Source of the DNA: Algoriphagus sp.
GTDB taxonomy: Bacteria > Bacteroidota > Bacteroidia > Cytophagales > Cyclobacteriaceae
Assembly: GCA_029945945.1 (NCBI GenBank)
Contig: JAQSDM010000011.1
Location: forward strand, 372,001-436,000
Length of the DNA: 64,000 nucleotides
Direction of reading: 5' to 3'
The notes beneath the pieces were generated by a model, which did not search any database, had not been told where the DNA came from, and saw only the letters and a list, made by a program, of their open reading frames with translations. The position numbers and the translations under genes are program-made. Shown one piece after another: positions 16,712 through 25,835 of the stretch. Within the stretch, counting starts at the first letter, position 1, and every line of letters begins with the position of its first letter.

Positions 16712-19700
16712 TTAGAAAGTAACTGATAAACCGGTGCTTATGACTCTTGCCTGTGGATAGTACTGGCCTGTAGCGCTGACAGTTTCTGGATCATACACAT
16801 TCAGCTTATCCCATGTCAACAAGTTGAGACCATTTACATAGACACGAAGATTTCCGACACCAATCTTCTCAGAAAGATGAGCAGGAAGATTGTAACCGAT
16901 TTCCATGTTTTTCAATCTCAGATAATCATTGCTTCTGAACCAGTATGTGTTACCACCTGAATAGTATTGGTCGCTTCTGTTTGCAATTCTAGGATGCTCG
17001 CTGCTTGGATTATCAACAGTCCAACGGTTGTCATAGATATCCAACAGATAGTTACCGATATTTCCTGATTCACCGGCACTTACGTACTGCTTAGCACCAA
17101 GTGCACCCTGGAAAAGGATAGACATGTCGAAATTCTTCCAGCTAGCAGTCATATTCAGACCTCCCTGAAACAATGGAATGTCGTTGTTATCCATTCTTAC
17201 CTGGTCATCCGGAGTGATTTTACCATCTCCATTGAAGTCTTGGTATTTCATGTCACCAGGTCTCAGCGTTTTTACGATTGAGGTATAATCCAAAGGATTA
17301 GAATTGATTTCTTCCTGATTTTTAAATACTCCATCATACTGATAAACCAGGAAGGTGTTCATAGGCTTTCCGGTTGATTTTTGCCATTCAGGAGCTCCCG
17401 GGGCTTCGTCCCAGAATAAGATTTTGTTCTTGGCATAACCTCCATTAATGCTCACGGAATAATTAAACTCGCCCGCATTTCCTCTGTATCCCATGTTTAA
17501 ATCAAAGCCTTTGTTTTCTACCTCCCCGATGTTCTCAGCAGGCAAAGTCAAACCTGTACTTTGTGGAACTGAGGCATTTTTTCTCCAAAGGATTTGAGTT
17601 CTCAAGTTGTAAAACAAGTCAAATTCGAAGAAAACTTTTCCTTGTAACAATTGACCCTCGAAACCTAAATTGGAATTGTTTGCCACTTCCCAAGTGATTC
17701 CTGTATTTGGAATACGATTTTCAAATAAGGTTTTGGTTTCAGAGTTGTTTGTAATGTAAGAGCTGAATCCATAAGTAGAAAGAAATTGATACTCCTGAAG
17801 GACTCCACCAAAGAAAATCTGGTCATTACCCAACTGTCCCCATGAACCTCTGATTTTGAAGAAGTCGAACGTTTTACCTAAGGAGTTTTTCCAGAAATCT
17901 TCTTCAGAAACTACCCATCCAAGCATGACGCCCGGGAAGAAACCATAGCGTGTTTCCTCAGGGAAGATGTACGAACCGTCGTATCTCCAAAGGAATTCTG
18001 CAAGATATTTCTCTTTATAGTTATAAGAAACCCGACCGAAGTAATTCAGACGAGCTCTTTCAAAAGCTCCACCACCGTTGTTTTTCTCCAAGTCACCACC
18101 TGCAAACATCTCGTCAATGGCAGGAGAGATATAATATCTTCTGAATGCATTGAAGTTATTTCCTTCAACAGTCTCCTTATTGAAACCTGCCAAAATAGAA
18201 ATCGTGTGATCCTGAGCAATTACTTTGTCATAAGAGGCAACAGCACCTACCAGAAGATTAAGCACATTTGAATTTGATTGAGTTAATCTTGGTTCTGCCG
18301 GACCTCTTTTACTTGGAACCAAAACAGGAGTCACCCCATCTGCCTCAAATCCGGTCCCTCTTTCATAGAGTGTCCAAGGAATCTCCCATCGCTTGGTGTT
18401 CTGCATTGTTTTGTCCACAGATGCAGTTCCGGTGATTTTCAGACCCTCTACACCAGGGATTTTGAATTCAATTGATCCGTTAGATTGGAAATAATCTCGC
18501 ACATCACGATCATAACCGGTTTGGTCGGTCGTGATCACAACCGGGTTTTCACCATTTTCAATATCCGGTCCGGGAAGGCCATTTGGCCAGTAGGCAGGCT
18601 GATTTGGCTTACCTCTCATTTGCATACGGAAAATCGCTCCTGCACCTCTGGTAGGGAAGAATCTGAATTCTTCTCTCGCCAAAACGCCTAAACTTACTTT
18701 CACATACTTGTTAACATTGGCATCCAGATTTATTCTGAAGTCATACTGCTTGAAACCCGTCGCAGAGTTCTTGTAATAACCATCTTGATTTTGGTATCCC
18801 AATGAAGTTAAATATTTCACATTTTCGCTACCACCAACAAGCTGAACATTGTATTTTGATTGGGGTGACCAGGTTTTCAATGTTTCAGAATACCAGTCAG
18901 TATTTGGGTGTCCCCAAGGATCCGATCCATTTCTATACAATTCCAAATCTTCAGGCTTGTAAGGAGCATTTCGAACCGTACCATTAGGTCTGGTGAATTT
19001 TCCACTGGTCTTATATGCCTGGTTGGCAGCATCCCACTCACTTACCGGTAACCCATAAATATCGAGTTCATTTAGCATCTCTGCGTATTGAGCTGCATCT
19101 GCCAAATCAGGTACTACTGTAGGCTGAGCCCAACCCTGATTTACTTGGAAAGTAAGTTCTGGCTTTCCTACAATACCGCGCTTTGTTGTTACGAGAATTA
19201 CGCCATTTGCTGCTCTGGAACCGTAAATGGCTGCAGAGGCATCTTTCAATACAGAAATACTTTCGATGTCATTTGGATTAAGTCTGTCCAAACCTCCTGC
19301 CCGGGCAGGAATACCATCGATTACAATTAATGCATCGTTATTTCCCAAAGTATTTGAACCCCTGATTCTGATACCTGCACCATCATAACCCGGCTCACCA
19401 CTGCGGTTTACAGCAACGACACCGGCCATTCTACCTGCAATAGAGTTAGTAAGGTTCATTGCAGGAGATTTTGTCAGTTCCTTTCCTTTAACGGTTGCAA
19501 CAGAACCAGTAATGGTTTCCTTTTTTTGCTCACCATAACCTACCACAATCACTTCCTCAAGTGATTTCATGTCAGGTTTTAAGACTAAATCATAGTTATT
19601 GCTACTTCCAATCGGAACTTCCAATGATTCAAAACCAATGAAAGAAAGGATTAAGACCGCATTTTGATCAGCGACATTGATTTTAAACTTTCCATCGACA

Positions 19701-19882
19701 TCAGTAACAGTTCCGGAGGTTGTTCCTTTAATAAGGACCGAAACACCTGGCAGAGGCAAGTTATCTTCCCCTGAAATTACAACCCCAGACACCTCCCGGC
19801 TCTGGGCGAATACCGTCGCAACAATGCTCAGGCATAGTAAAATAGTTAAGCTAAATAGCTTTAACAGGTTAATTTTTATCAT
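16712..19882 (-). CDS. susC: SusC/RagA family TonB-dependent outer membrane transporter
   Basis: This TonB-linked barrel imports the SusD-bound nutrient. The ATG at complement 19880-19882 (MIKINLLKLFSLTILLCLS) gives a normal signal peptide ending VFAQ; the longer frame would add 15 residues before it. Domains in order: CarboxypepD_reg-like (about 25-115, SREVSGVVISGEDNLPLPGV), the SusC signature VVGYGEQKKE, the plug (about 120-240; DALIVIDGIPAR, ESISVLKDASAAIYGSRAANGV), then the beta-barrel ending RVISTGLSVTF. There is no N-terminal STN signalling domain, so it is not an anti-sigma-controlled transducer. It is the first gene of the seven-gene cassette. The 250 bp upstream is AT-rich, without a TAnnTTTG box I could find. 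Confidence 0.96.
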   Translation of the reverse strand: MIKINLLKLFSLTILLCLSIVATVFAQSREVSGVVISGEDNLPLPGVSVLIKGTTSGTVTDVDGKFKINVADQNAVLILSFIGFESLEVPIGSSNNYDLVLKPDMKSLEEVIVVGYGEQKKETITGSVATVKGKELTKSPAMNLTNSIAGRMAGVVAVNRSGEPGYDGAGIRIRGSNTLGNNDALIVIDGIPARAGGLDRLNPNDIESISVLKDASAAIYGSRAANGVILVTTKRGIVGKPELTFQVNQGWAQPTVVPDLADAAQYAEMLNELDIYGLPVSEWDAANQAYKTSGKFTRPNGTVRNAPYKPEDLELYRNGSDPWGHPNTDWYSETLKTWSPQSKYNVQLVGGSENVKYLTSLGYQNQDGYYKNSATGFKQYDFRINLDANVNKYVKVSLGVLAREEFRFFPTRGAGAIFRMQMRGKPNQPAYWPNGLPGPDIENGENPVVITTDQTGYDRDVRDYFQSNGSIEFKIPGVEGLKITGTASVDKTMQNTKRWEIPWTLYERGTGFEADGVTPVLVPSKRGPAEPRLTQSNSNVLNLLVGAVASYDKVIAQDHTISILAGFNKETVEGNNFNAFRRYYISPAIDEMFAGGDLEKNNGGGAFERARLNYFGRVSYNYKEKYLAEFLWRYDGSYIFPEETRYGFFPGVMLGWVVSEEDFWKNSLGKTFDFFKIRGSWGQLGNDQIFFGGVLQEYQFLSTYGFSSYITNNSETKTLFENRIPNTGITWEVANNSNLGFEGQLLQGKVFFEFDLFYNLRTQILWRKNASVPQSTGLTLPAENIGEVENKGFDLNMGYRGNAGEFNYSVSINGGYAKNKILFWDEAPGAPEWQKSTGKPMNTFLVYQYDGVFKNQEEINSNPLDYTSIVKTLRPGDMKYQDFNGDGKITPDDQVRMDNNDIPLFQGGLNMTASWKNFDMSILFQGALGAKQYVSAGESGNIGNYLLDIYDNRWTVDNPSSEHPRIANRSDQYYSGGNTYWFRSNDYLRLKNMEIGYNLPAHLSEKIGVGNLRVYVNGLNLLTWDKLNVYDPETVSATGQYYPQARVISTGLSVTF

Positions 19883-20133
19883 AGGTGGGATTTTTGGGTT
19901 AGTGAATGAATGATAAACCAAATCCAATCTCAGTATAATAAAAAGTAAAATCTCACTGTTTTAAGCTAATTTCTGACTGTATTTTGCTGTATTAGACTAA
20001 AAATTCAAAATATTATTTTATTATTTAGGAATCTATCAAAATAGCCTTTGAAAAATCCATTAATTTAATCTATAAATCTTATTTAAAATTTAAAGGGGTT
20101 TTGGTTCAAGTTTTACCCTGATTCGAGTTGGAA

Positions 20134-20787
20134 TTAAAGTCTTCCTACCACCTCTTTTTTAGGGATTTTGATTGACCACATCCCTCTTAGATCTCCGACT
20201 TTATGGCCTTTTGCTTTGTCAGAAGGATAGAGAGAATTTATTTCAGCAAGCGTTTTGGTGTCTATATCTTTATCCGGGTCTCCGTGACAGCTCAAACAAA
20301 AAGCTCCGGGAATTACAATGGCTTTCGTATATAAGTAAACTTCTCCCCCCTCTATTTTTTGAATGTTAGGGTCATTCTTTAATCCATTTTCTGCATTGTA
20401 TTCGTAGGCATCCAAAATTTTCGCTTCATCAACATCCGGTTGATCTGCCGGATTTCGATACCGATTTGATGCCCTTCGGATCGTCACTCCATGTTTTTCG
20501 CTTACCGTTTTCAATATCGGCAATGCCTCAACATTACAAAATCCGATCGCCCCGGCAACTCCTTTTTCTTCGATTGCTTTTTGCAGATTGGAAATAAGCT
20601 GTTTTTGCGCTTCCGTACTGATTGAGTCTCCCCAGATCATTGCCTCCTGAATTATCTCCGATTCTGAAAGCTTTTTAACTTCCATATTTTTGTTAACCGC
20701 ATCAAAAACTTCCTTTGAAACTCGCTCCTGAGGGCCACAGGCTTGCGAGCCAAAAATTATAAGGAAAATATAAATCCCGTTTTTCAT
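20134..20787 (-). CDS. DUF3365 (Tll0287-like) c-type haem lipoprotein
   Basis: The 217-aa lipoprotein (SQAC, lipid Cys 17) has a DUF3365/Tll0287-like haem domain with a single CxxCH site, CLSCHGDPD (C164, C167, H168). Haem is attached in the periplasm. Further family signs are AIGFCNVEALP, VTIRRASNRYRNPADQP and the end GDLRGMWSIKIPKK. These domains occur as redox or gas sensors and in electron transfer. Here the domain stands alone without an output domain, so electron transfer or sensing through a partner is possible. It is an isolated gene, divergent from the T9SS YCF48 gene at 20947. Confidence 0.85.
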   Translation of the reverse strand: MKNGIYIFLIIFGSQACGPQERVSKEVFDAVNKNMEVKKLSESEIIQEAMIWGDSISTEAQKQLISNLQKAIEEKGVAGAIGFCNVEALPILKTVSEKHGVTIRRASNRYRNPADQPDVDEAKILDAYEYNAENGLKNDPNIQKIEGGEVYLYTKAIVIPGAFCLSCHGDPDKDIDTKTLAEINSLYPSDKAKGHKVGDLRGMWSIKIPKKEVVGRL

Positions 20788-20894
20788 TTACCTATAAGTT
20801 AGACTTTGGTTTAAATCTACAAATCTCAGCCCGATATAAGAGCCCCCATTAACCTATTTTGGTAAATTGAAACCCTTTCCTGATACCAACCAAG

Positions 20895-20924
20895 TTTGAC
20901 AAACCGGGAAAACGGTTATTTTTG
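20895..20924 (+). promoter_or_regulatory. Bacteroidota primary promoter of the T9SS YCF48 gene
   Basis: A -33 element TTTG (20895-20898) and a perfect -7 element TATTTTTG (20917-20924) are separated by 18 bp, matching the TTG / TAnnTTTG consensus. The gene starts at 20947, giving a leader of roughly 15 nt. Confidence 0.7.
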
Positions 20925-20946
20925 TTTAGAATCCTGAATAATTAGA

Positions 20947-23763
20947 ATGCATAAAATTTTAGGTCTGTTTTTTTTGGGAATGCTGGCGAGCTCAACGCTA
21001 CTCGCTCAAACCTGGACAAGGATGCAAAGTTGGGGCTTAGACTTCGAGTCGGTCGTCTGGGTGGATTCAAACCTTGGATTTGCCGCCGGTGAAAAACTCC
21101 TAGTCCGAAGTAAAGACGGTGGAAATACCTGGGAAGAACTTGGCTCCATACCTGATGTGAGATTTTTTGACATCACTTTTCAGGATCAAAATCTCGGGGT
21201 TGCGGTCGGTGAAAATGGAGTAATTCTACGCACTCAAAATGGCGGGGATACCTGGACCAATATTCTTTCCGGAGTGACTGAAGACTTGTACAGCATTGCC
21301 TTTTCGAAAGAAAATCACTTCGTCGCAATAGGTGAAAATGGGAGAATACTTCGATCTACAAATGGAGGAATTAATTGGACATCACAAAATTCAGGCGTAT
21401 CACTTCAGTTAAACGACCTGAATTTTTTCAATCCTTCTGTAGGTTTTGTAGCGGCGAATGAAGGCAAAATCCTTAAAACTTTGGATGGAGGTATCACGTG
21501 GATCCTTATCAATACGCTGTCAAATCAAAATCTGAATGGCATAATCTTTTCCTCGGAACTGATCGGTTATGCGGCTGGTGAGGGGGGATTGGTTACAAAA
21601 ACTGTCGACGGTGGCCAAAATTGGACGCAACTTATTACAGGCGTGACAGTTTCCCTCAAAAAAATATCAATCAGCCCTCTTGATGTCAGGATTATTGTTG
21701 CCGTCGGTGATGGAGCTACTTCAATCAGATCTGCAAATTCCGGGACGGCTTTCGCCAAAGCAAATCTTGGAACGGGTAATCTTCGGAACTTAAAATCAAT
21801 TTCCTTTAAGCCAACCTCGAACTTAGCTTTTGCAACCGGACAGGATGGGTATTTAATTTCCTCAACAAATGCAGGAACCAGCTGGACTCAAAGGCTGGCC
21901 GGAATTCGAAATGATTTTACTGTCACCGATTTCAAATCAAACCTTTTTGGATTCATTGGAGGACAAAGCGGAGCAATGTATGTTACTTCAAATGGGGGAG
22001 TTAGCTTGATTAGCAGGCCTATTCCTGAACCCATTCCAATTGTCTCGATGGATTTTTGGAACACTGGTTTTGGGTATGTTTCCAGTCAATCGGGAAAAAT
22101 ATTCCGAACTGGAAATACCGGCACAAACTGGGTTCCAGTACCGGCACAAACTAGTGAAACCATCACTGGATTTTACCTTTTTGCACCCTCTGTAGCATAC
22201 CTTACCGGAACAAATGGCTACATCGCAAGATCATTTGATTCAGGAGGAACCTGGGATTCTAAAATTGAGACCAATACTAAAGAAAACCTGAGAGATGTAA
22301 CTTATTTTGATTTTCAGACTGGTTTTTCAATCGGAGATAATGGTCAGATCAGCTGGACTTTTGGTGGAAATGTATGGGAAAATCTTCCAAAATTAACGGA
22401 TGAAAATCTGATTGCTCTTTCCAAGACAGACTCCACGACTGCGATCATTGTTGGAAATAAAGGTGTGATTCTCAAGTCAACAGATATGGCCAAAACTTGG
22501 AAAAGAATCCAAATTGGAGAAACAAAAAATTTGAATTCAGTCGATTTTTGGGATAAAAACATTGGCTTTATTGCGGGGGATGGAGGATTAACACTTCAGA
22601 CAAAAGACGGTGGGGAGACCTGGGTTAAGATCCCAAGCGGAACAACCCGAAATCTTACCAGTATAAGCGCTGGCAATTCTGTTGCAGCTTTTGCAGTTGG
22701 CGATGACGGAACACTTCTCAATTATACCTGTATTACACCGGCAGGATTGAGTCAAATCAGCGGCAACGGTTTGAGCTGTTTCAATTTAGAAACCTATAAG
22801 ATTAATGACCAGAATCTTCCCGGATCCGAAATCGTCTGGAGAGCGGATGGAGGTGAGATCATTTCAGGACAAGGAACCCAAGAGATTCAGGTTCTTTGGT
22901 CAAAATCCGGCCGAAACGGAGTATATGTAAGCAGAGAAAACTTCTGTGGAAACGGGGAGACTTCTTTTTTGGAAGTCTTAGTTGCCGAGCTCCCTGATAC
23001 AACACAGGAAATCCAGGGGGAGGGCTCAGCATGCAAAGCGCAGCCATACGTCTATACTCTTCCAAACGTAGAAGGCGTCACCTATAAATGGGAGACGACT
23101 GGTGGTAAAATTATTTCCGGCCAAGACTCACCAAGTGTTACGGTGGAATGGGAAATAACAGGTGAGCAACAACTTTTTGCTATTCCACAGAATAGATGCG
23201 GTCAAGCTGAACCTGTCATAAAACCTGTTTCAGTAAATGCGGCACCGGCTAAACCCGGAGAAATAAAGGGAGAAGCTCAAGTGGGCCTTGGAGAGAACTT
23301 CTACAATATCACCGGAGAAGATGGCATTAATTACCAATGGAAAATCGACAACCTAGGGGGCAGAATCATCGAAGGGCAGGGCACTTCATCTGTAAAAGTA
23401 ATTTGGCAGCAAGAAGGCGATTTCAATCTGAGCGTTACTCCTTTGAACATTTGTAACGAAGGGGAGGCCAGAATCCTCAAAGTAAATGTGAACGTAATTA
23501 CTAGCCTTCCCGAACTGAATCCTGATGGAAAATCTTTGAAAATTTATCCAAATCCGGGTTTTGGGGATTTGATTATTGAATCAGAAATCCTTTGGTCTTG
23601 GCAGGGAATTATTCTAATAAATGCCTTGGGACAGGAATTCAGATCCGTCGAAATTCAATCCGGGCAACGTGAAATCAATCTTAATCAATTGCCCAAGGGC
23701 CTGGTAGTCCTGCGATTTCACAACAGCAAGGGATTTTTCTATCGTAAAGTGGTCGTAAAGTAG
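20947..23763 (+). CDS. T9SS-secreted YCF48-repeat protein with Ig/PKD-like repeats
   Basis: The 938-aa protein has a signal peptide (MHKILGLFFLGMLASSTLLAQ). Some 600 residues of YCF48/Asp-box repeats follow, each ending with a motif such as RSKDGGNTW, RTQNGGDTW, RSTNGGINW, KTLDGGITW, KTVDGGQNW or QTKDGGETW. Next come about three Ig/PKD-like repeats with YxWxxxGGxIISGQ..SVTVxW and paired cysteines. The last 75 residues form a type A T9SS sorting domain (LKIYPNPGFGDLIIES ... LPKGLVVLRFHNSKGFFYRKVVVK). It should be secreted and attached to the cell surface or released. The propeller is a binding platform; no catalytic motif is seen. It is monocistronic with its own promoter. Confidence 0.9.
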   Translation: MHKILGLFFLGMLASSTLLAQTWTRMQSWGLDFESVVWVDSNLGFAAGEKLLVRSKDGGNTWEELGSIPDVRFFDITFQDQNLGVAVGENGVILRTQNGGDTWTNILSGVTEDLYSIAFSKENHFVAIGENGRILRSTNGGINWTSQNSGVSLQLNDLNFFNPSVGFVAANEGKILKTLDGGITWILINTLSNQNLNGIIFSSELIGYAAGEGGLVTKTVDGGQNWTQLITGVTVSLKKISISPLDVRIIVAVGDGATSIRSANSGTAFAKANLGTGNLRNLKSISFKPTSNLAFATGQDGYLISSTNAGTSWTQRLAGIRNDFTVTDFKSNLFGFIGGQSGAMYVTSNGGVSLISRPIPEPIPIVSMDFWNTGFGYVSSQSGKIFRTGNTGTNWVPVPAQTSETITGFYLFAPSVAYLTGTNGYIARSFDSGGTWDSKIETNTKENLRDVTYFDFQTGFSIGDNGQISWTFGGNVWENLPKLTDENLIALSKTDSTTAIIVGNKGVILKSTDMAKTWKRIQIGETKNLNSVDFWDKNIGFIAGDGGLTLQTKDGGETWVKIPSGTTRNLTSISAGNSVAAFAVGDDGTLLNYTCITPAGLSQISGNGLSCFNLETYKINDQNLPGSEIVWRADGGEIISGQGTQEIQVLWSKSGRNGVYVSRENFCGNGETSFLEVLVAELPDTTQEIQGEGSACKAQPYVYTLPNVEGVTYKWETTGGKIISGQDSPSVTVEWEITGEQQLFAIPQNRCGQAEPVIKPVSVNAAPAKPGEIKGEAQVGLGENFYNITGEDGINYQWKIDNLGGRIIEGQGTSSVKVIWQQEGDFNLSVTPLNICNEGEARILKVNVNVITSLPELNPDGKSLKIYPNPGFGDLIIESEILWSWQGIILINALGQEFRSVEIQSGQREINLNQLPKGLVVLRFHNSKGFFYRKVVVK

Positions 23764-23776
23764 AAATAGAAGAATC

Positions 23777-24301
23777 TTATTCTTCGTCCCTGATCATTAC
23801 ATACTGGAAAATATCCCCAACTGTGCCTTGCTTGATATAGGCTTTTTTCAGAATAGCTTCCGGAATGTAACCTGCTTTTTCCAGCACATTCATAGATTGG
23901 CCATTGTAATCATATACCTGGGCGAAAATCCGCTGAATATCGAATTTCTCAAAAATGTATTTGGTGTAGATTTTTACAGCCTCTGTCGCAATTCCTTTTC
24001 CCCAGAATGATTCAGCCACCCAAAACCCTAATTCCATATTAGTCCTGAGCTCATCCTTGCCGCGCTCAGAACCAATTGTTCCTGCCAATTTTCCATCAAA
24101 TTCGATAGCGAAGTTTTGAGCAGGATTAAATTTCTGATTGTGCTCGATCCAATGCCTTGCGTCATGAATTGTGTAGGGCTGAGGAAAACTATCCCTCAGA
24201 TTCATGGCTATTTTTGGGTTGTTGGCAAGGGGATAGAGCTGATGAAAATGGCCTTCGTGCCAGCTCACCAAACTGATTTCTCTTTCTCCTGCTAGTATCA
24301 T
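23777..24301 (-). CDS. GNAT family N-acetyltransferase (RimJ/RimL-like)
   Basis: The 174-aa acetyl-CoA-dependent acetyltransferase is of the RimJ/RimL type. Signs are ISLVSWHEGHFHQLYPLANNP, HDARHWIEH, FAIEFDGKLAGTIG, ELGFWVAESFWGKGIATEAVK (the acetyl-CoA pyrophosphate loop is WGKGIATEA), YDYNGQSMNVLEKAGY and EAILKKAY. The relatives acetylate ribosomal protein N-termini or small amines; the substrate here is not predictable. It is convergent with the T9SS gene, with 13 bp between stops, and lies downstream of prfA on the same strand. Confidence 0.88.
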   Translation of the reverse strand: MILAGEREISLVSWHEGHFHQLYPLANNPKIAMNLRDSFPQPYTIHDARHWIEHNQKFNPAQNFAIEFDGKLAGTIGSERGKDELRTNMELGFWVAESFWGKGIATEAVKIYTKYIFEKFDIQRIFAQVYDYNGQSMNVLEKAGYIPEAILKKAYIKQGTVGDIFQYVMIRDEE

Positions 24302-24384
24302 AATTGGAATAGGTTAATTCTTCAAGTTAATAGGGTAATCTCACAAACAATAAGATTTCAAAGAAAATTAAGCAATAGTCTTGC

Positions 24385-25461
24385 CTAATCTTCAATACCT
24401 CCGGCCTGCATTTTTTCGAGGTTCTCAGCGAATCTGAGGGCAGAAATAAAGTCGCCAATATTTCCATCCATCACATCGGGGAGATTGTAAACAGTTTTGT
24501 TGATGCGGTGGTCAGTAACCCGGGATTGTGAGTAATTGTATGTTCTGATTTTATCAGACCTATCTCCGCTGCCTACCATCGACTTACGCTGAGCACCGAC
24601 GGCGTCATTATGCTTTGCAAGTTCAATTTCGTAGAGCCTTGATCGAAGTACTTTGAGTGCTTTTTCGAAGTTTTTTATCTGAGATTTCTCATCCTGACAG
24701 GTCACCACCAAACCAGATGGAATATGTGTCAAACGAACAGCCGAATAGGTTGTGTTTACTGATTGACCACCCGGACCGGAGGAGCAATAAGTATCTTTTC
24801 GTACATCATTCATATCGATGTTAACTTCGACTTCGTCCATTTCAGGCAAAACAGCAACTGTAGCCGCAGACGTATGAACTCTTCCCTGGGACTCGGTTGC
24901 CGGCACACGCTGGACTCTGTGCACACCTGATTCATACTTCATCATTCCATAAACATCCGATCCAGAGATGGTTGCGATGATTTCTTTATATCCACCTGCA
25001 GACCCAAAAGTCAAATCAAGAACAGTCAATTTCCAACCTTGCATCTCGCAAAATCGCTGGTACATTCGGAATAAATCTCCGGCAAAAATTGACGCTTCAT
25101 CTCCCCCTGTTCCTCCACGGATTTCCAGAATGCAATCTTTGGAATCATTTGGATCTTTAGGAATTAGTAACTGCTTCAGCTCCTCTTCTAAAACTTCTTT
25201 TCTGGCTCTCTGCTCATCCAATTCAGTTTTGGCCATTTCCCGAAACTCAGGATCTTTTTCTTTATCCAAAATCTCCTTGGAGCTGGTAATATTTTGAAGT
25301 ACCAGGTTGTATTCATCATACGCACGGACTACCTTTTCGAGGTCTTTATACTCTTTAGTCAATTTAGCGTATTTGCTCATATCCGACATCGAATCCGGCA
25401 TAATGATCAATTGACCTATTTCTTCAAATCGTTCTTTAATCGATTGTAATTTATCGAGCAT
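24385..25461 (-). CDS. prfA: peptide chain release factor 1
   Basis: RF1 recognises UAA and UAG and triggers peptide release. The 358-aa protein carries the tripeptide anticodon PAT (187-189, the PxT form that marks RF1 rather than RF2) and the catalytic GGQ loop CSSGPGGQSVN (231-233). GGTGGDEASIFAGDL and the C-terminal tail are complete. No frameshift site is present, as expected for RF1. The gene is monocistronic by its surroundings: GNAT starts 83 bp downstream and the upstream 340 bp hold a pseudogene on the opposite strand. Confidence 0.97.
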   Translation of the reverse strand: MLDKLQSIKERFEEIGQLIIMPDSMSDMSKYAKLTKEYKDLEKVVRAYDEYNLVLQNITSSKEILDKEKDPEFREMAKTELDEQRARKEVLEEELKQLLIPKDPNDSKDCILEIRGGTGGDEASIFAGDLFRMYQRFCEMQGWKLTVLDLTFGSAGGYKEIIATISGSDVYGMMKYESGVHRVQRVPATESQGRVHTSAATVAVLPEMDEVEVNIDMNDVRKDTYCSSGPGGQSVNTTYSAVRLTHIPSGLVVTCQDEKSQIKNFEKALKVLRSRLYEIELAKHNDAVGAQRKSMVGSGDRSDKIRTYNYSQSRVTDHRINKTVYNLPDVMDGNIGDFISALRFAENLEKMQAGGIED

Positions 25462-25569
25462 GTTTTTTCCTTAGCTATGCAAAAATAAGGATTTTATCCG
25501 CAGGTCAGTTGTCGGGATTTCATCCTGGCCTTCTTCTTTGATTACAAACAGAAAAAAATCAGTCTTTAT

Positions 25570-25800
25570 CTTAAGAAAAAGAGATACTTGCTTCTTTTAA
25601 TATTTGCTTCCCTATTCAATTTCCAAGGTGAGCAAGAAAGTCCTTCAAGTGATTGTGTTGATCCGGATAAAATCGACGAAAAAGCAGTTTGTTAAGAAAT
25701 CTAGGCTTCAGCCTGCGATTGTGATGGAAAAACTTATCCCAATAATTGTTTTGCGGGTGCCTCCGGCTTGCTCGGCCGGGAAATGGGAATTTGTGAATAA
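25570..25800 (+). pseudogene. decayed Kazal-type protease inhibitor gene with two in-frame stops
   Basis: One continuous frame encodes a signal-peptide-like stretch (KKKRYLLLLIFASLFNFQ), a spacer, CVDPDKIDEKAVC, then TAA (25693), Glu-Ile, TAG (25702), ASACDCDGKTYPNNCFAG, and a GLLGREMGIC end before TAA at 25798. The cysteine pattern and CDGKTYPNNC are the Kazal inhibitor signature. In intact Bacteroidota homologues, as I recall them, the segment after the second Cys reads Y-x-I-Y, so both stops sit where a TAT Tyr codon would need one base change (TAA, TAG). No ATG lies in frame before the signal sequence either. This points to a recent pseudogene. Stop readthrough is the alternative but has no support here. 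Confidence 0.75.
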
Positions 25801-25835
25801 AAGAAAAGGCCCCGGTTGGGGCCTTTTCTTTTATT
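25796..25835. terminator. bidirectional terminator between the Kazal pseudogene and glmS
   Basis: An 18-bp perfect inverted repeat (arms 25796-25813 and 25818-25835, core AAAAGGCCCC/GGGGCCTTTT) with a GGTT loop. The A/T-rich outer arms provide U-runs in both directions. It overlaps both the pseudogene stop and the glmS stop codon. Confidence 0.92.
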
